Positions 1 to 7,967 of a stretch of 11,777 nucleotides of DNA are shown here, piece by piece. This DNA is from Bacillota bacterium. Its GTDB lineage: Bacteria > Bacillota_I > Bacilli_A > ML615J-28 > CAG-698. The translations under genes were made by a program, and so were the position numbers. The stretch lies in assembly GCA_023422115.1 (NCBI GenBank), contig JAEZSA010000105.1, forward strand, positions 1 through 11,777, read 5' to 3'. How positions within the stretch are numbered: the first letter of the stretch is position 1; each line of letters begins with the position of its first letter. The notes beneath the pieces are model-generated. The model worked only from the letters and a program-made list of their open reading frames with translations, did no database searches and was not told the DNA's origin.

Positions 1-1060
1 ATCCTGGATTAATCAATAAATCAATGAGTGTGATAGAATTAAATACATCAATCATCGCAAAATCTTCTTGTGGGAGGATTCCTTGATAACTAGAACGACT
101 TATGATTCCTACCGAAGAAAAATCAATTTTATTGATGATAACTAAATCTTGATCTTTGATTCGATCATAACCTACCAACAAATACCTGAATGCTGCTGAT
201 AAATCTTTTTCATTCAAAGCTTTATTATTCAATAATGTTTCTGCTTTTGTTACTATCGAAGTAATATCATAATCAATATCATCTTCTCCATCTATGTTTT
301 CATGATAACTCATCTTTTGTAAATTCAATGTAACTCCTACTTTATTATTCAAACCGAAGTTAATATTGATCACGCTGTCTTCTAAGAAAAACATAGAAAG
401 TACTGTCTTATACAATTCAATATTTTCATCTTCCTTTAAAACATCTAAAATGATATTTTGCAGTTGACTGGTTGTTATTGTGAACGCAAAGTTATCTAGA
501 TTAACTTCTACATCTACGTTGTTGTTTGCCAAGGATTTTTCAATTTCTGCTTCAATAGCATTGATTCCCATGATTTTTTTAGCTAACTTAGAAGCAAATG
601 AAATTCTTCCTATTTTTAAATCAACCAATTCTATTGTAATTTCTTCATCAACTTGAGTTATTTTCACCGCTGTTTTTACTACTGTTCTAATCGAAAATAC
701 TCGAGCTGGCACGAAAACATTTAATCCTGATTCTTCATCAATTGTTGTATATATATAATCAATTTCAAGTGGGGATGTATTTATTTGCTCTTTTGTTTCT
801 CTTAAGATTGCATTTAAAAGATAATTTAGTTCTTTTTCATCTAGTGTAATATCAACGATATTCGTTTCTGTTGTATCTTGGATACTTTCGCCAATTGCAT
901 AACTGATATAGGAACTTGAGCTTGTTTTATCTTCCAAAACATATTCTGGAGTTTGTATCTCTCCGCCTGTAAGCATAACAGCAAACACCACAACACCAAC
1001 AATTGCAAGTAATACAATTGTTCCAATCAAGCCAATTATTATTTTAAATATTTTTCCCAT
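1..1060 (-). CDS. Membrane-anchored protein of unknown function, 3' end beyond the window
   Basis: An uninterrupted minus-strand frame runs from an ATG at 1058-1060 to the left edge: 353 codons with no stop, so the C-terminus is missing. The start is supported by a purine-rich site (GAAAGGGAAAA) about 8 bases upstream and a good promoter. Residues 1-6 carry two lysines and residues 7-30 form one strongly hydrophobic Ile/Val/Leu/Gly helix. This is an N-terminal anchor with the rest probably outside the cell; no lipobox cysteine follows it. The exported part is rich in Asp, Glu, Ile and Asn, has a Ser-rich linker near residues 45-50, and contains no cysteine or obvious catalytic motif in the visible part. 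The stretch around LDEKELNYLLNAIL and the later LKIGRISF loosely recall the anchored YpmS/DUF2140 proteins, but this one is much longer and I do not claim membership. Function unknown. It is transcribed separately from nifJ, which ends 94 bases upstream with its own terminator. Confidence 0.85.
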   Translation of the reverse strand, partial: MGKIFKIIIGLIGTIVLLAIVGVVVFAVMLTGGEIQTPEYVLEDKTSSSSYISYAIGESIQDTTETNIVDITLDEKELNYLLNAILRETKEQINTSPLEIDYIYTTIDEESGLNVFVPARVFSIRTVVKTAVKITQVDEEITIELVDLKIGRISFASKLAKKIMGINAIEAEIEKSLANNNVDVEVNLDNFAFTITTSQLQNIILDVLKEDENIELYKTVLSMFFLEDSVININFGLNNKVGVTLNLQKMSYHENIDGEDDIDYDITSIVTKAETLLNNKALNEKDLSAAFRYLLVGYDRIKDQDLVIINKIDFSSVGIISRSSYQGILPQEDFAMIDVFNSITLIDLLINPG

Positions 1061-1088
1061 ATTATTTTCCCTTTCATTTATTTGCTTC

Positions 1089-1097
1089 ATTATATCA
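1089..1097 (-). promoter_or_regulatory. Extended -10 promoter of the left-edge membrane protein gene
   Basis: On the minus strand the sequence reads TGATATAAT: a perfect TATAAT (1089-1094) preceded by the TG of an extended -10 element. No good TTGACA lies at 16-18 bases upstream, where the sequence is the T-rich end of the nifJ terminator, which fits the weaker -35 need of extended -10 promoters. Transcription would start near 1082, giving a leader of about 22 bases. The position just downstream of the nifJ terminator indicates independent transcription. Confidence 0.65.
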
Positions 1098-1117
1098 TAT
1101 TTTGTAAAAGAAAAGAT

Positions 1118-1146
1118 AAAAAAAGGGCCCTTTTCTATTGAGCCCT
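1118..1146 (-). terminator. Intrinsic terminator of nifJ
   Basis: On the minus strand, 7 bases after the nifJ stop codon, AGGGCTC (1140-1146) pairs with GGGCCCT (1124-1130) with one G-U pair. The loop is 9 bases and a run of seven Ts follows (1118-1124). This is a standard rho-independent terminator. The other strand also has a T run (1147-1155), so it could work both ways, but no plus-strand gene ends here. Confidence 0.85.
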
Positions 1147-1153
1147 GTTTTTT

Positions 1154-4100
1154 TTATTTACTATAATCCATAGATGCATATCTTTGATACATCTTATATC
1201 TTCTTTGAGCTTCTGCTTTGTTCAATGCTAATAAAGCAGCTGCCTTTTCTGGATTTATTTGTTTTAATTGCGCATATCTTGTTTCTGTCATTAAATGATC
1301 TTCGTATTTGCTCCAGTCTGGTTCTTTTGAATCTAATTGGAATGGATTCTTTCCCTCTTCGATTAATCTTGGATCAAATCTAAAGGTTGTCCAATATCCG
1401 CATTCTACCGCTAATTTTGCTTGCTCTTGTGTTTTGCCCATTCCTGATTTTAAACCATGAGCAATACATGGAGAGTATGCGATAACAATTGATGGACCAT
1501 TATAACTTTCTGCCTCTTTAATTGCTTTCAACATTTGTGCTTGTGAAGCCCCATGAGAAATTTGTGCTACATATACATGTCCATAACTCATAGCGATTGC
1601 AGCTAGATCTTTCTTCTTACCTTTTTTACCAGCAGCAGTAAATTTAGCGATAGAAGCTGTTGGAGAAGATTTTGAAGATTGTCCACCAGTATTAGAGTAT
1701 ACTTCTGTATCTAGCACTAAAATATTAACATCCTCTTGGTTAGCAATCACGTGATCTAATCCACCATAACCAATATCATAAGCCCAGCCATCGCCGCCAA
1801 TAATCCATTGGCTGCGTTTTACTAGATGTTCTTTCAACTTAAGAATCTCTTTTGCTGTATCACATTTACTTGCTTCTAGTAATGGAATTAATTTCTTTGC
1901 TATTTTCTTTGTTTCTTCACCACTATCTCGATGAGCTAACCATGCTTGGAATAATTCTTTTACTTCACTTTCGGCACTTTCGCAATTAGCAACTGCTTGT
2001 TCCATAATTACACCAATGCGATCACGAAGTGTTTCTGTTGCCATGCGCATACCATAACCAAACTCAGCGTTGTCTTCAAATAATGAATTAGCCCAAGCAG
2101 GACCTTTTCCTTCTTTGTTTACTGTATATGGAGTAGCTGGGAATGATCCCCCATAAATAGATGAACATCCAGTTGCATTGGCTACGATCATACGATCACC
2201 AAACAATTGCGTTACTAATTTTACATATGGAGTTTCACCACATCCACCACAAGCACCACTGAATTCAAATAATGGTTGAGCAAATTGTGAGTTCTTTGCG
2301 TTTGCTGTAATATCCACTAAATCAGATTTATAAGATACATTTTCAAAGAAATAAGTTGCTGTTTTGTCTTTTCCTTGATGAATAACTTCATCAATTGGTG
2401 CCATAGATAATGCTTTATTTCCTTTTTTACCTGGACAAGTATTAACACAAACTTCGCATCCTGTACAATCAGCAGCAGAAATTTGAATTGTAAATTTCAA
2501 GCCTTCTAACCCTTTTCCATTTGCAGGAATATAACTAGCATTCTTTGGTGCCTTTGCTTCTTCTTCAGGAGTAACTAAGAATGGACGAATAACAGCATGA
2601 GGACATGAGAATGAACATTGATTACATTGAATACAATTATCGCTATTCCATACTGGAACAAATTGAGCAATGTAACGTTTTTCATATGCTGCAGATCCTG
2701 GAGCCATAGTGCCATCAACAAAATCATTAAATACAGAAACTGGCAAATCATATCCTTTGATTGCATTAACAGGATTTGCAATTTCCTTTACAAACTTAGG
2801 AAGATTTGGTTGTTCAACTACTTGTTCTACTGGTAAGTCAGCCCATGCTGAATCAACTTTAATTTCTTTTAATCCTTCTGCACCTAATTCAATTGCTTTA
2901 TAGTTTAAATCAACAACAGCTTGACCCTTTTTAATATATGCTTTATAGGCATATTTTTTCATTAATTCTTTTGCTTCTTCATATGGCATAATTTGTTCAT
3001 TTAGTTTAAAGAACGATGATTGCATAATTGTATTTGTACGATTCCCCAAACCAATTTCTCTTGCCAATGTGATAGCATCAATTACATATAATTTGGCATT
3101 CTTTTTTGCCAATTCTTTCTTAAATGAATTTGGCATGAATTGAATTAATTCTTCTTCACTCTTTACTGTATTAAGTAAGAATCTTCCACCAACTTTTAAT
3201 TTACTTAACATATCATATTTTTCAATGTAAGTATCCAAAGAACAAGATACAAAGTCCGCCTCTGTAACTAAATATGGAGAACGAATTGGGTTTTTACCAA
3301 ATCGTAAATGGCTACGAGTTACACCACCTGATTTCTTTGAATCATATGCGAAATATGCTTGAGCATAAAAATCAGTATTGTCTCCAATTAATTTGATGGT
3401 ACTCTTATTAGCACCAACAGTACCATCACTACCTAAACCATAAAAAATCAATTGACTTACGCCTTCACCAGCGGTGTTGATTTCTTTTGTTACTGGAAGA
3501 GATAGGAATGTAACATCATCTTCGATTCCAATTGTAAAGTTATTTTTTGCTTCGCTAGCTAAATTATCATAGACAGCAAAGATTTGACCCGGTGTAGTAT
3601 CTTTACTAGAAAGACCATATCTACCACCGATAATCAAAGGAGCTTTTTCTTGACCATAAAATGCATTTCTTATGTCTAGATATAGAGGTTCTCCATTTGA
3701 TCCTTGTTCTTTTGTTCTATCTAAAACGGCAATTCTCTTCACAGTTGATGGAACAACTGACATTAAATGTTTCACAGAGAATGGACGATATAGATGTACT
3801 TTTACAAGTCCTACTTTTTTACCTTGTTTTGTTAAATAGTCGATTACTTCTTGAATTGTTTCACATACAGAACCCATTGCTACAATGATATCTGTTGCAT
3901 CTTTAGCACCATAATATACAAATGGTGCATAATTACGACCTGTTTCTTTAGAAATCTCTTCTAAATATTCTTCAACAATTTCAGGGACGCAATCGTAGAA
4001 TTTATTTTGTGCTTCACGTGTTTGAAAATATACATCATCATTTTGTGCTGAACCACGAGTTACTGGTCTGTTTGGTGTTAATGCTCGTTCTCTGAATTTT

Positions 4101-4705
4101 GCAACAGCATCTTTATCCAACAAACGATCAAATACTTCATATGGTAAAACTTCTACTTTTTGAATTTCATGACTTGTTCTAAATCCATCAAAGAAGTGCA
4201 TAAATGGAACGCTAGATTTAATTGCTGCTAAATGAGCAACTCCTGCTAAATCCATTACTTCTTGAACACTAGATGATGCTAACATTGCAAATCCTGTTTG
4301 ACGACAAGCCATAACGTCTTGATGATCACCAAAAATTGATAATGCTTGTGCTGCTAAACTACGTGCTGATACATGAATAACGCCTGGTAATAATTCACCA
4401 GCAATCTTATACATGTTTGGCACTTTTAACAATAATCCTTGTGATGCTGTAAATGTTGTAGTAAGAGCACCTGCTTGTAATGATCCATGAACTGTTCCTG
4501 CAGCTCCTGCTTCTGATTGCATTTCAACAACTTTTACAGGAACACCGAATAAATTCTTTTGTCCTTTCGCTGCCCACTCATCAACGTACTCTGCCATTGG
4601 TGAAGAAGGTGTAATAGGGTAAATACCGGCAACTTCAGTGAAGGCATAAGCACCCCATGCAGCTGCTTGATTTCCATCCATTGATTGGAAAACTTTTTTT
4701 GCCAT
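1154..4705 (-). CDS. nifJ: Pyruvate:ferredoxin (flavodoxin) oxidoreductase, single-chain
   Basis: This 1183-residue protein has the usual length and architecture of homodimeric PFOR, which converts pyruvate and CoA to acetyl-CoA and CO2 while reducing ferredoxin or flavodoxin in the cytoplasm. Domain I opens with the MDGN and YPITPSSP motifs (residues 9-36). The central domains are followed by a two-cluster ferredoxin-like insert: Cys691, 694, 697 and 701, then Cys747, 750, 753 and 757. The proximal [4Fe-4S] cluster next to thiamine diphosphate is provided by Cys819, 822, 847 and 1080, with spacing like that of the Desulfovibrio africanus enzyme. The thiamine diphosphate/Mg motif runs from GGDGW (about 970-974) to Asn1005 in YSNTGGQ. 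All expected ligands are present, so the enzyme should be active. The ATG at 4703-4705 is the only usable start, because a TGA lies in frame five codons upstream. The gene is divergent from the serine dehydratase operon, which supplies pyruvate. The leader is unusual (see 4717-4742). A porA/por name is equally acceptable. Confidence 0.98.
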   Translation of the reverse strand: MAKKVFQSMDGNQAAAWGAYAFTEVAGIYPITPSSPMAEYVDEWAAKGQKNLFGVPVKVVEMQSEAGAAGTVHGSLQAGALTTTFTASQGLLLKVPNMYKIAGELLPGVIHVSARSLAAQALSIFGDHQDVMACRQTGFAMLASSSVQEVMDLAGVAHLAAIKSSVPFMHFFDGFRTSHEIQKVEVLPYEVFDRLLDKDAVAKFRERALTPNRPVTRGSAQNDDVYFQTREAQNKFYDCVPEIVEEYLEEISKETGRNYAPFVYYGAKDATDIIVAMGSVCETIQEVIDYLTKQGKKVGLVKVHLYRPFSVKHLMSVVPSTVKRIAVLDRTKEQGSNGEPLYLDIRNAFYGQEKAPLIIGGRYGLSSKDTTPGQIFAVYDNLASEAKNNFTIGIEDDVTFLSLPVTKEINTAGEGVSQLIFYGLGSDGTVGANKSTIKLIGDNTDFYAQAYFAYDSKKSGGVTRSHLRFGKNPIRSPYLVTEADFVSCSLDTYIEKYDMLSKLKVGGRFLLNTVKSEEELIQFMPNSFKKELAKKNAKLYVIDAITLAREIGLGNRTNTIMQSSFFKLNEQIMPYEEAKELMKKYAYKAYIKKGQAVVDLNYKAIELGAEGLKEIKVDSAWADLPVEQVVEQPNLPKFVKEIANPVNAIKGYDLPVSVFNDFVDGTMAPGSAAYEKRYIAQFVPVWNSDNCIQCNQCSFSCPHAVIRPFLVTPEEEAKAPKNASYIPANGKGLEGLKFTIQISAADCTGCEVCVNTCPGKKGNKALSMAPIDEVIHQGKDKTATYFFENVSYKSDLVDITANAKNSQFAQPLFEFSGACGGCGETPYVKLVTQLFGDRMIVANATGCSSIYGGSFPATPYTVNKEGKGPAWANSLFEDNAEFGYGMRMATETLRDRIGVIMEQAVANCESAESEVKELFQAWLAHRDSGEETKKIAKKLIPLLEASKCDTAKEILKLKEHLVKRSQWIIGGDGWAYDIGYGGLDHVIANQEDVNILVLDTEVYSNTGGQSSKSSPTASIAKFTAAGKKGKKKDLAAIAMSYGHVYVAQISHGASQAQMLKAIKEAESYNGPSIVIAYSPCIAHGLKSGMGKTQEQAKLAVECGYWTTFRFDPRLIEEGKNPFQLDSKEPDWSKYEDHLMTETRYAQLKQINPEKAAALLALNKAEAQRRYKMYQRYASMDYSK

Positions 4706-4716
4706 TTTTCTATTAG

Positions 4717-4742
4717 GTCACCTATTGGTGACTTTTCCTCCT
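4717..4742 (-). promoter_or_regulatory. nifJ leader: Shine-Dalgarno followed by a perfect 16-base dyad
   Basis: Reading the minus strand, AGGAGG (4737-4742) is followed by AAAA. Next comes the dyad GTCACC-AATA-GGTGAC (4717-4732: 6-bp arms, 4-base loop), then 11 bases to the ATG. The Shine-Dalgarno is therefore 31 bases from the start codon instead of the usual 5-9. If the hairpin folds, the gap shrinks to about 15. The 3' arm with the last loop base reads AGGTGA, itself complementary to the 16S rRNA tail, but it is 12 bases from the ATG and would be buried in the stem. The dyad could be an RNA hairpin that gates translation or a DNA operator lying about 33-48 bases after the predicted transcription start. 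I do not recognise it as the site of a named regulator. Confidence 0.6.
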
Positions 4743-4772
4743 GTTTTTTATTTTATTATTAAATCCTAACAT

Positions 4773-4801
4773 ATTATACTACAAATTGGTTTTTTTCTCA
4801 A
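4773..4801 (-). promoter_or_regulatory. Sigma-70/SigA-type promoter of nifJ
   Basis: The minus strand has TTGAGA (4796-4801), a 17-base spacer and a perfect TATAAT (4773-4778). Transcription should begin near 4766, giving a leader of about 60 bases that includes the Shine-Dalgarno and the dyad. It is the only strong housekeeping promoter on this strand between the divergent genes. An AT-rich tract lies upstream of the -35. Confidence 0.8.
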
Positions 4802-4870
4802 GACATTATTTGTAATTTATATGTAAATTATTTTGATATTTGTTCATCGTCAATTCTCTTTTTTCTTTCT

Positions 4871-4898
4871 TTTAAAAACTCTTTTTTTATGTTAAAAT
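4871..4898 (+). promoter_or_regulatory. Candidate promoter of the radical SAM-sdaA operon
   Basis: The sequence TGTTAAAAT (4890-4898) is an extended -10 element with TAAAAT as the hexamer. A weak -35 (TTTAAA, 4871-4876) lies 16 bases upstream. Transcription would start near 4905, giving a very short leader whose Shine-Dalgarno (AGAGGG, about 4905-4910) is almost at the 5' end. A start there would exclude the TTG at 4901 as an initiation codon. Confidence 0.5.
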
Positions 4899-4918
4899 GA
4901 TTGAAGAGGGCTGAAAGT

Positions 4919-6784
4919 ATGAAAACATTATTAATAGGGATCAATTCCAAGTACATCCATCCGGCAATTGGTATCTATCAAATCTATGTAAACGCTGAAA
5001 GTGATGTTCACTACCTTGAGTTTACTATAAAAGATGACAATCAAAAAATTATCGATTCTATCAATAACGAATTTTTTGATGTCCTTGGATTTTCTGCCTA
5101 TATTTGGAATGTTGAAAAGATAAAAGAAATACTAAAAGCTCTAGGAAATGTTCCCTACACCATCATCCTTGGTGGTCCAGAGGCTGGTTACCATTGGCAA
5201 CAATTTACCAATTACAATAATGTTTCTTATATTATCAAGGGAGAAGGAGAGATTCCTTTTAATTTGCTCCTTTCTTATTTGGAAAACAAAATTGAATTTT
5301 CTCAACTATTTAATATCCTTTATCGAAAAGAAAATCAATTTTTCCCTACACCTTCAAAGATGTTCGCTTTAGATTCTATTAAGCACGACTATTCTCTTAT
5401 CGGTGATTTTGAGAATAAAGTTGCTTATATTGAAGCAAGTAGAGGTTGTTTTTTCAATTGTGCTTATTGCCTTGCTTCTCTAGAAAAACCCGTTCGCTAT
5501 TTTAATATCGAACAAATTAAAAAGGACATTTTATTTTTATTACAGAAAAAAGCAAAAATGATCAAATTTTTGGATCGCTCCTTTAATATCAACACAAAAT
5601 ATATGCTAGAAATTCTCCACTTGATGAAAGAAAACGATAATCTTTATACGACTTTTCAATTTGAAATTGTGGGAGATTTATTAACAGAAGAAATAATTCA
5701 ACTAATAAACAGGATGAGAAAGAATTATATTCGTTTGGAAATTGGAATTCAAACAACCAACGAAATAACAACCGCTGCTATTTTACGAAAACAAAACCTT
5801 GAAAAACTAAAACAAAACATTCTATTACTAAGAGATAATACCATCATTCACACCGACTTGATAGCTGGGCTTCCTTTTGAAAATCTTGAGAGTTTTAAAA
5901 AATCGTTTAATGATGTTTTCCTACTATTTGCTCACGAATTGCAATTAGGTTTCCTAAAAGAATTAAAAGAAACGCATATTAGTAATACAAAGTCCAAACA
6001 TGGATATCTCTTTGAAGAAACCTCACCCTATGAAGTAATTTCTAATAATTATATCACCAAAGAAGAACTCGATATCATTCGTCTAGTTGAGAAAGGAGTT
6101 AGTAAATTCTATAATAGCCATCATTTTCCTAGAACGATGTCCTATCTTTTTGAAACATTAGCCTTCAATCCCTTTGATACATTTACAACGATAATGGAAT
6201 ATATTAGTAAAAAACCAGACTATTTCAGATTGCAATTTGATGAAACAACAAGGTTGTTGTATGAAAGCCTATGCAATATAATTCCAGATCATGCGTATCT
6301 TTTGTTTATAATAAAACAAGATTACCTTCTAAAAAATAAAATCAGACCAAAAATATGGTGGCAAACCACCATTACAAGGATAGAACGAAACTACATCTAT
6401 CAAAGACTTGTTGCAGAATATCCCGAATTGACATTAGATATTCTATTTCGATATGGACAACTAGAAAAAAATAAAAATCAATACTTCTTGGTTAATTATC
6501 AAAATAATTCCTTGTATTTTATGAATAGTTGTATTTCTTATTGTGGATTTGATTGCTCTTTATGTCCACTCTATGAACGAGAATACCCAAATTCTTGCCC
6601 AGGCTGTGCCACGAGTCAAACGCAAATGTGTCAAACCTGTGATATCAAATTATGTAATCAAGCAAAAAAAATTACCAGTTGTAGTTTATGTGTAGACTAT
6701 CCGTGTGATAAAATGAACGCTTTATCACCAAAAAGCATTGAATTACTAAATTTACTAAATCGAAATCATTTTAAGAAAGGATAA
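4919..6784 (+). CDS. B12-binding-type radical SAM protein (DUF4080) with C-terminal DUF3795-like cysteine-rich domain
   Basis: The 621-residue protein begins at the ATG at 4919. The Shine-Dalgarno AGAGGG lies 8 bases upstream and the family start (MK.LLIGINSKYIH) begins exactly there. A TTG at 4901 would add six residues but sits upstream of that site. Residues 1 to about 130 match the cobalamin-binding-type Rossmann domain of this class (LGGPEAGY near 90), without an obvious DxHxxG base-off motif. The radical SAM core follows, with Cys177, Cys181 and Cys184 as CxxxCxxC in RGCFFNCAYC, which should bind the [4Fe-4S]/SAM cluster. Residues of about 370-500 fit DUF4080. Residues 538-596 form a separate module with 12 cysteines (538, 542, 546, 549, 560, 563, 571, 574, 579, 588, 591, 596), including CGFDCSLCPLY, CPGC and CVDYPCDK, the pattern of DUF3795, a probable metal- or cluster-binding domain. 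Substrate and reaction are unknown for the family. It sits 4 bases before sdaA, so the two are surely cotranscribed and probably translationally coupled. Confidence 0.9.
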   Translation: MKTLLIGINSKYIHPAIGIYQIYVNAESDVHYLEFTIKDDNQKIIDSINNEFFDVLGFSAYIWNVEKIKEILKALGNVPYTIILGGPEAGYHWQQFTNYNNVSYIIKGEGEIPFNLLLSYLENKIEFSQLFNILYRKENQFFPTPSKMFALDSIKHDYSLIGDFENKVAYIEASRGCFFNCAYCLASLEKPVRYFNIEQIKKDILFLLQKKAKMIKFLDRSFNINTKYMLEILHLMKENDNLYTTFQFEIVGDLLTEEIIQLINRMRKNYIRLEIGIQTTNEITTAAILRKQNLEKLKQNILLLRDNTIIHTDLIAGLPFENLESFKKSFNDVFLLFAHELQLGFLKELKETHISNTKSKHGYLFEETSPYEVISNNYITKEELDIIRLVEKGVSKFYNSHHFPRTMSYLFETLAFNPFDTFTTIMEYISKKPDYFRLQFDETTRLLYESLCNIIPDHAYLLFIIKQDYLLKNKIRPKIWWQTTITRIERNYIYQRLVAEYPELTLDILFRYGQLEKNKNQYFLVNYQNNSLYFMNSCISYCGFDCSLCPLYEREYPNSCPGCATSQTQMCQTCDIKLCNQAKKITSCSLCVDYPCDKMNALSPKSIELLNLLNRNHFKKG

Positions 6785-6788
6785 TTTT

Positions 6789-7967
6789 ATGGATTCAATT
6801 CGTAATCTTTTTAACATTGGTAACGGCCCCTCTAGTTCTCATACTATGGCCCCACAAAAAGCTGCTGAGATGTTTTTAAATCGTCATCCCGATGCTGATT
6901 TTTTTCTTGTTGAATTATTTGGTTCTCTTGCTCTAACCGGTAGAGGTCACTTAACTGATTATGTGATTAAAAAAACATTGGGAGAACAACGAACAAAAAT
7001 AGTCTTCAATTTGCAACAAAGTTATAATTATCATACCAATGCTATGAAATTCAAAGCATTTAAAGATGATATTCAATTAGAAAAGTGGTTGGTTTTTAGT
7101 GTTGGAGGTGGAGCATTAAAAGAACTGGATGAACCCCGCGGCTTCAGTAAAGAAGAGGTTTATCCTCATAAAAAAATGACTGAAATTCTAGAATATTGCC
7201 ATCAAGAAAAAATTAATCTTGTTGAATACATAAATCGTTTTGATCATGATATCAAAGATTATTTAGAATTAGTTTATGATTCGATGCAAAAAACAATTGA
7301 AAAAGGGCTAACAACAACAGGAACTCTACCTGGTAAACTTAAAGTAAAAAGAAAAGCTTCTTCTTTTTATGAACTATATATGAAAGAAAAATCATTTTCA
7401 AAATTACTTTATGCCTATGCTTTAGCTACTGCCGAAGAAAATGCTAGTGGAGGAATCGTTGTTACTGCACCTACTTGTGGTTCGAGTGGTGTTGTCCCAG
7501 CAGTTCTTTTTGCTTGTCGTGATTATCATCATATTGCTAAAGAAAAAATCATTGAAGGATTAATGATTGCAGGTCTTTTTGGGAATCTAATTAAATTTAA
7601 CGCTTCTATTTCAGGAGCAGAAGTAGGTTGTCAAGGAGAAATAGGGGTTGCTTGCTGTATGGCTGCAGCAGCTGAAGCTCATTTTCTTGGCGGAAATAAT
7701 GACCACTTAGAATATGCCGCAGAAATTGCTTTAGAACATCACTTAGGATTAACCTGTGATCCTGTTGATGGTGTTGTCCAAATTCCATGTATTGAAAGAA
7801 ACGCAATTGCAGCCGCAAAAGCCTTCGATGCTGCAAATTATGCCCTCATGACTTCAGGAAAACATTATATATCTTTTGATACCGTTGTTGAAGTCATGAA
7901 AGAAACAGGCTATGATCTACAAGCCAAATATAAAGAGACCTCAACAGGAGGCCTCGCAACAAAATAA
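6789..7967 (+). CDS. sdaA: L-serine dehydratase (L-serine ammonia-lyase), iron-sulfur, single-chain compact form
   Basis: This enzyme deaminates L-serine to pyruvate and ammonia in the cytoplasm with an oxygen-sensitive [4Fe-4S] cluster instead of pyridoxal phosphate. The N-terminal beta domain carries the hallmark GPSSSHT (residues 13-19), GSLALTGRGHLTD and SVGGG. The alpha domain carries APTCGSSGVVPAV, ASISGAEVGCQGE and LTCDPVDG. Cys281, Cys323 and Cys334 match the three cluster ligands of known single-chain enzymes, with identical 42- and 11-residue spacing. At 392 residues it is shorter than the E. coli enzyme (about 454), mainly in the beta domain between GHLTD and SVGGG; a compact class of about 400 residues is common in gut anaerobes. 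The chain ends at GGLATK and lacks the C-terminal cysteine described for the Legionella type. The start codon follows the radical SAM stop by 4 bases and its AAAGGA ribosome site lies inside the end of that gene, implying coupled translation. The product feeds NifJ, encoded divergently. Confidence 0.96.
   Translation: MDSIRNLFNIGNGPSSSHTMAPQKAAEMFLNRHPDADFFLVELFGSLALTGRGHLTDYVIKKTLGEQRTKIVFNLQQSYNYHTNAMKFKAFKDDIQLEKWLVFSVGGGALKELDEPRGFSKEEVYPHKKMTEILEYCHQEKINLVEYINRFDHDIKDYLELVYDSMQKTIEKGLTTTGTLPGKLKVKRKASSFYELYMKEKSFSKLLYAYALATAEENASGGIVVTAPTCGSSGVVPAVLFACRDYHHIAKEKIIEGLMIAGLFGNLIKFNASISGAEVGCQGEIGVACCMAAAAEAHFLGGNNDHLEYAAEIALEHHLGLTCDPVDGVVQIPCIERNAIAAAKAFDAANYALMTSGKHYISFDTVVEVMKETGYDLQAKYKETSTGGLATK

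Noticed and set aside
841..1026. 61-codon minus-strand frame inside the left-edge membrane protein gene.
   Set aside because: It overlaps, in another frame, a 353-codon open frame with a promoter, ribosome site and membrane anchor. It has no support of its own.
1103..1108. TTTACA on the minus strand as a -35 for the left-edge gene.
   Set aside because: It is only 8 bases from the TATAAT, far too close for a -35 and -10 pair. The extended -10 explains the promoter better.
1174..3888. Several open frames of 60-76 codons antisense or out of frame within nifJ.
   Set aside because: They have no ribosome sites or recognisable domains and lie fully inside a strongly supported gene, so they are shadows of its codon pattern.
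4813..4830. AT-only dyad TAATTTA-TATG-TAAATTA upstream of the nifJ -35.
   Set aside because: Seven-base arms made only of A and T are common by chance in intergenic DNA this AT-rich. It has no T run to act as a terminator and matches no operator I know.
4901..4918. TTG start at 4901 adding six residues to the radical SAM protein.
   Set aside because: The Shine-Dalgarno AGAGGG lies inside this extension, the predicted transcription start is at or after it, and the family sequence begins at the ATG at 4919.
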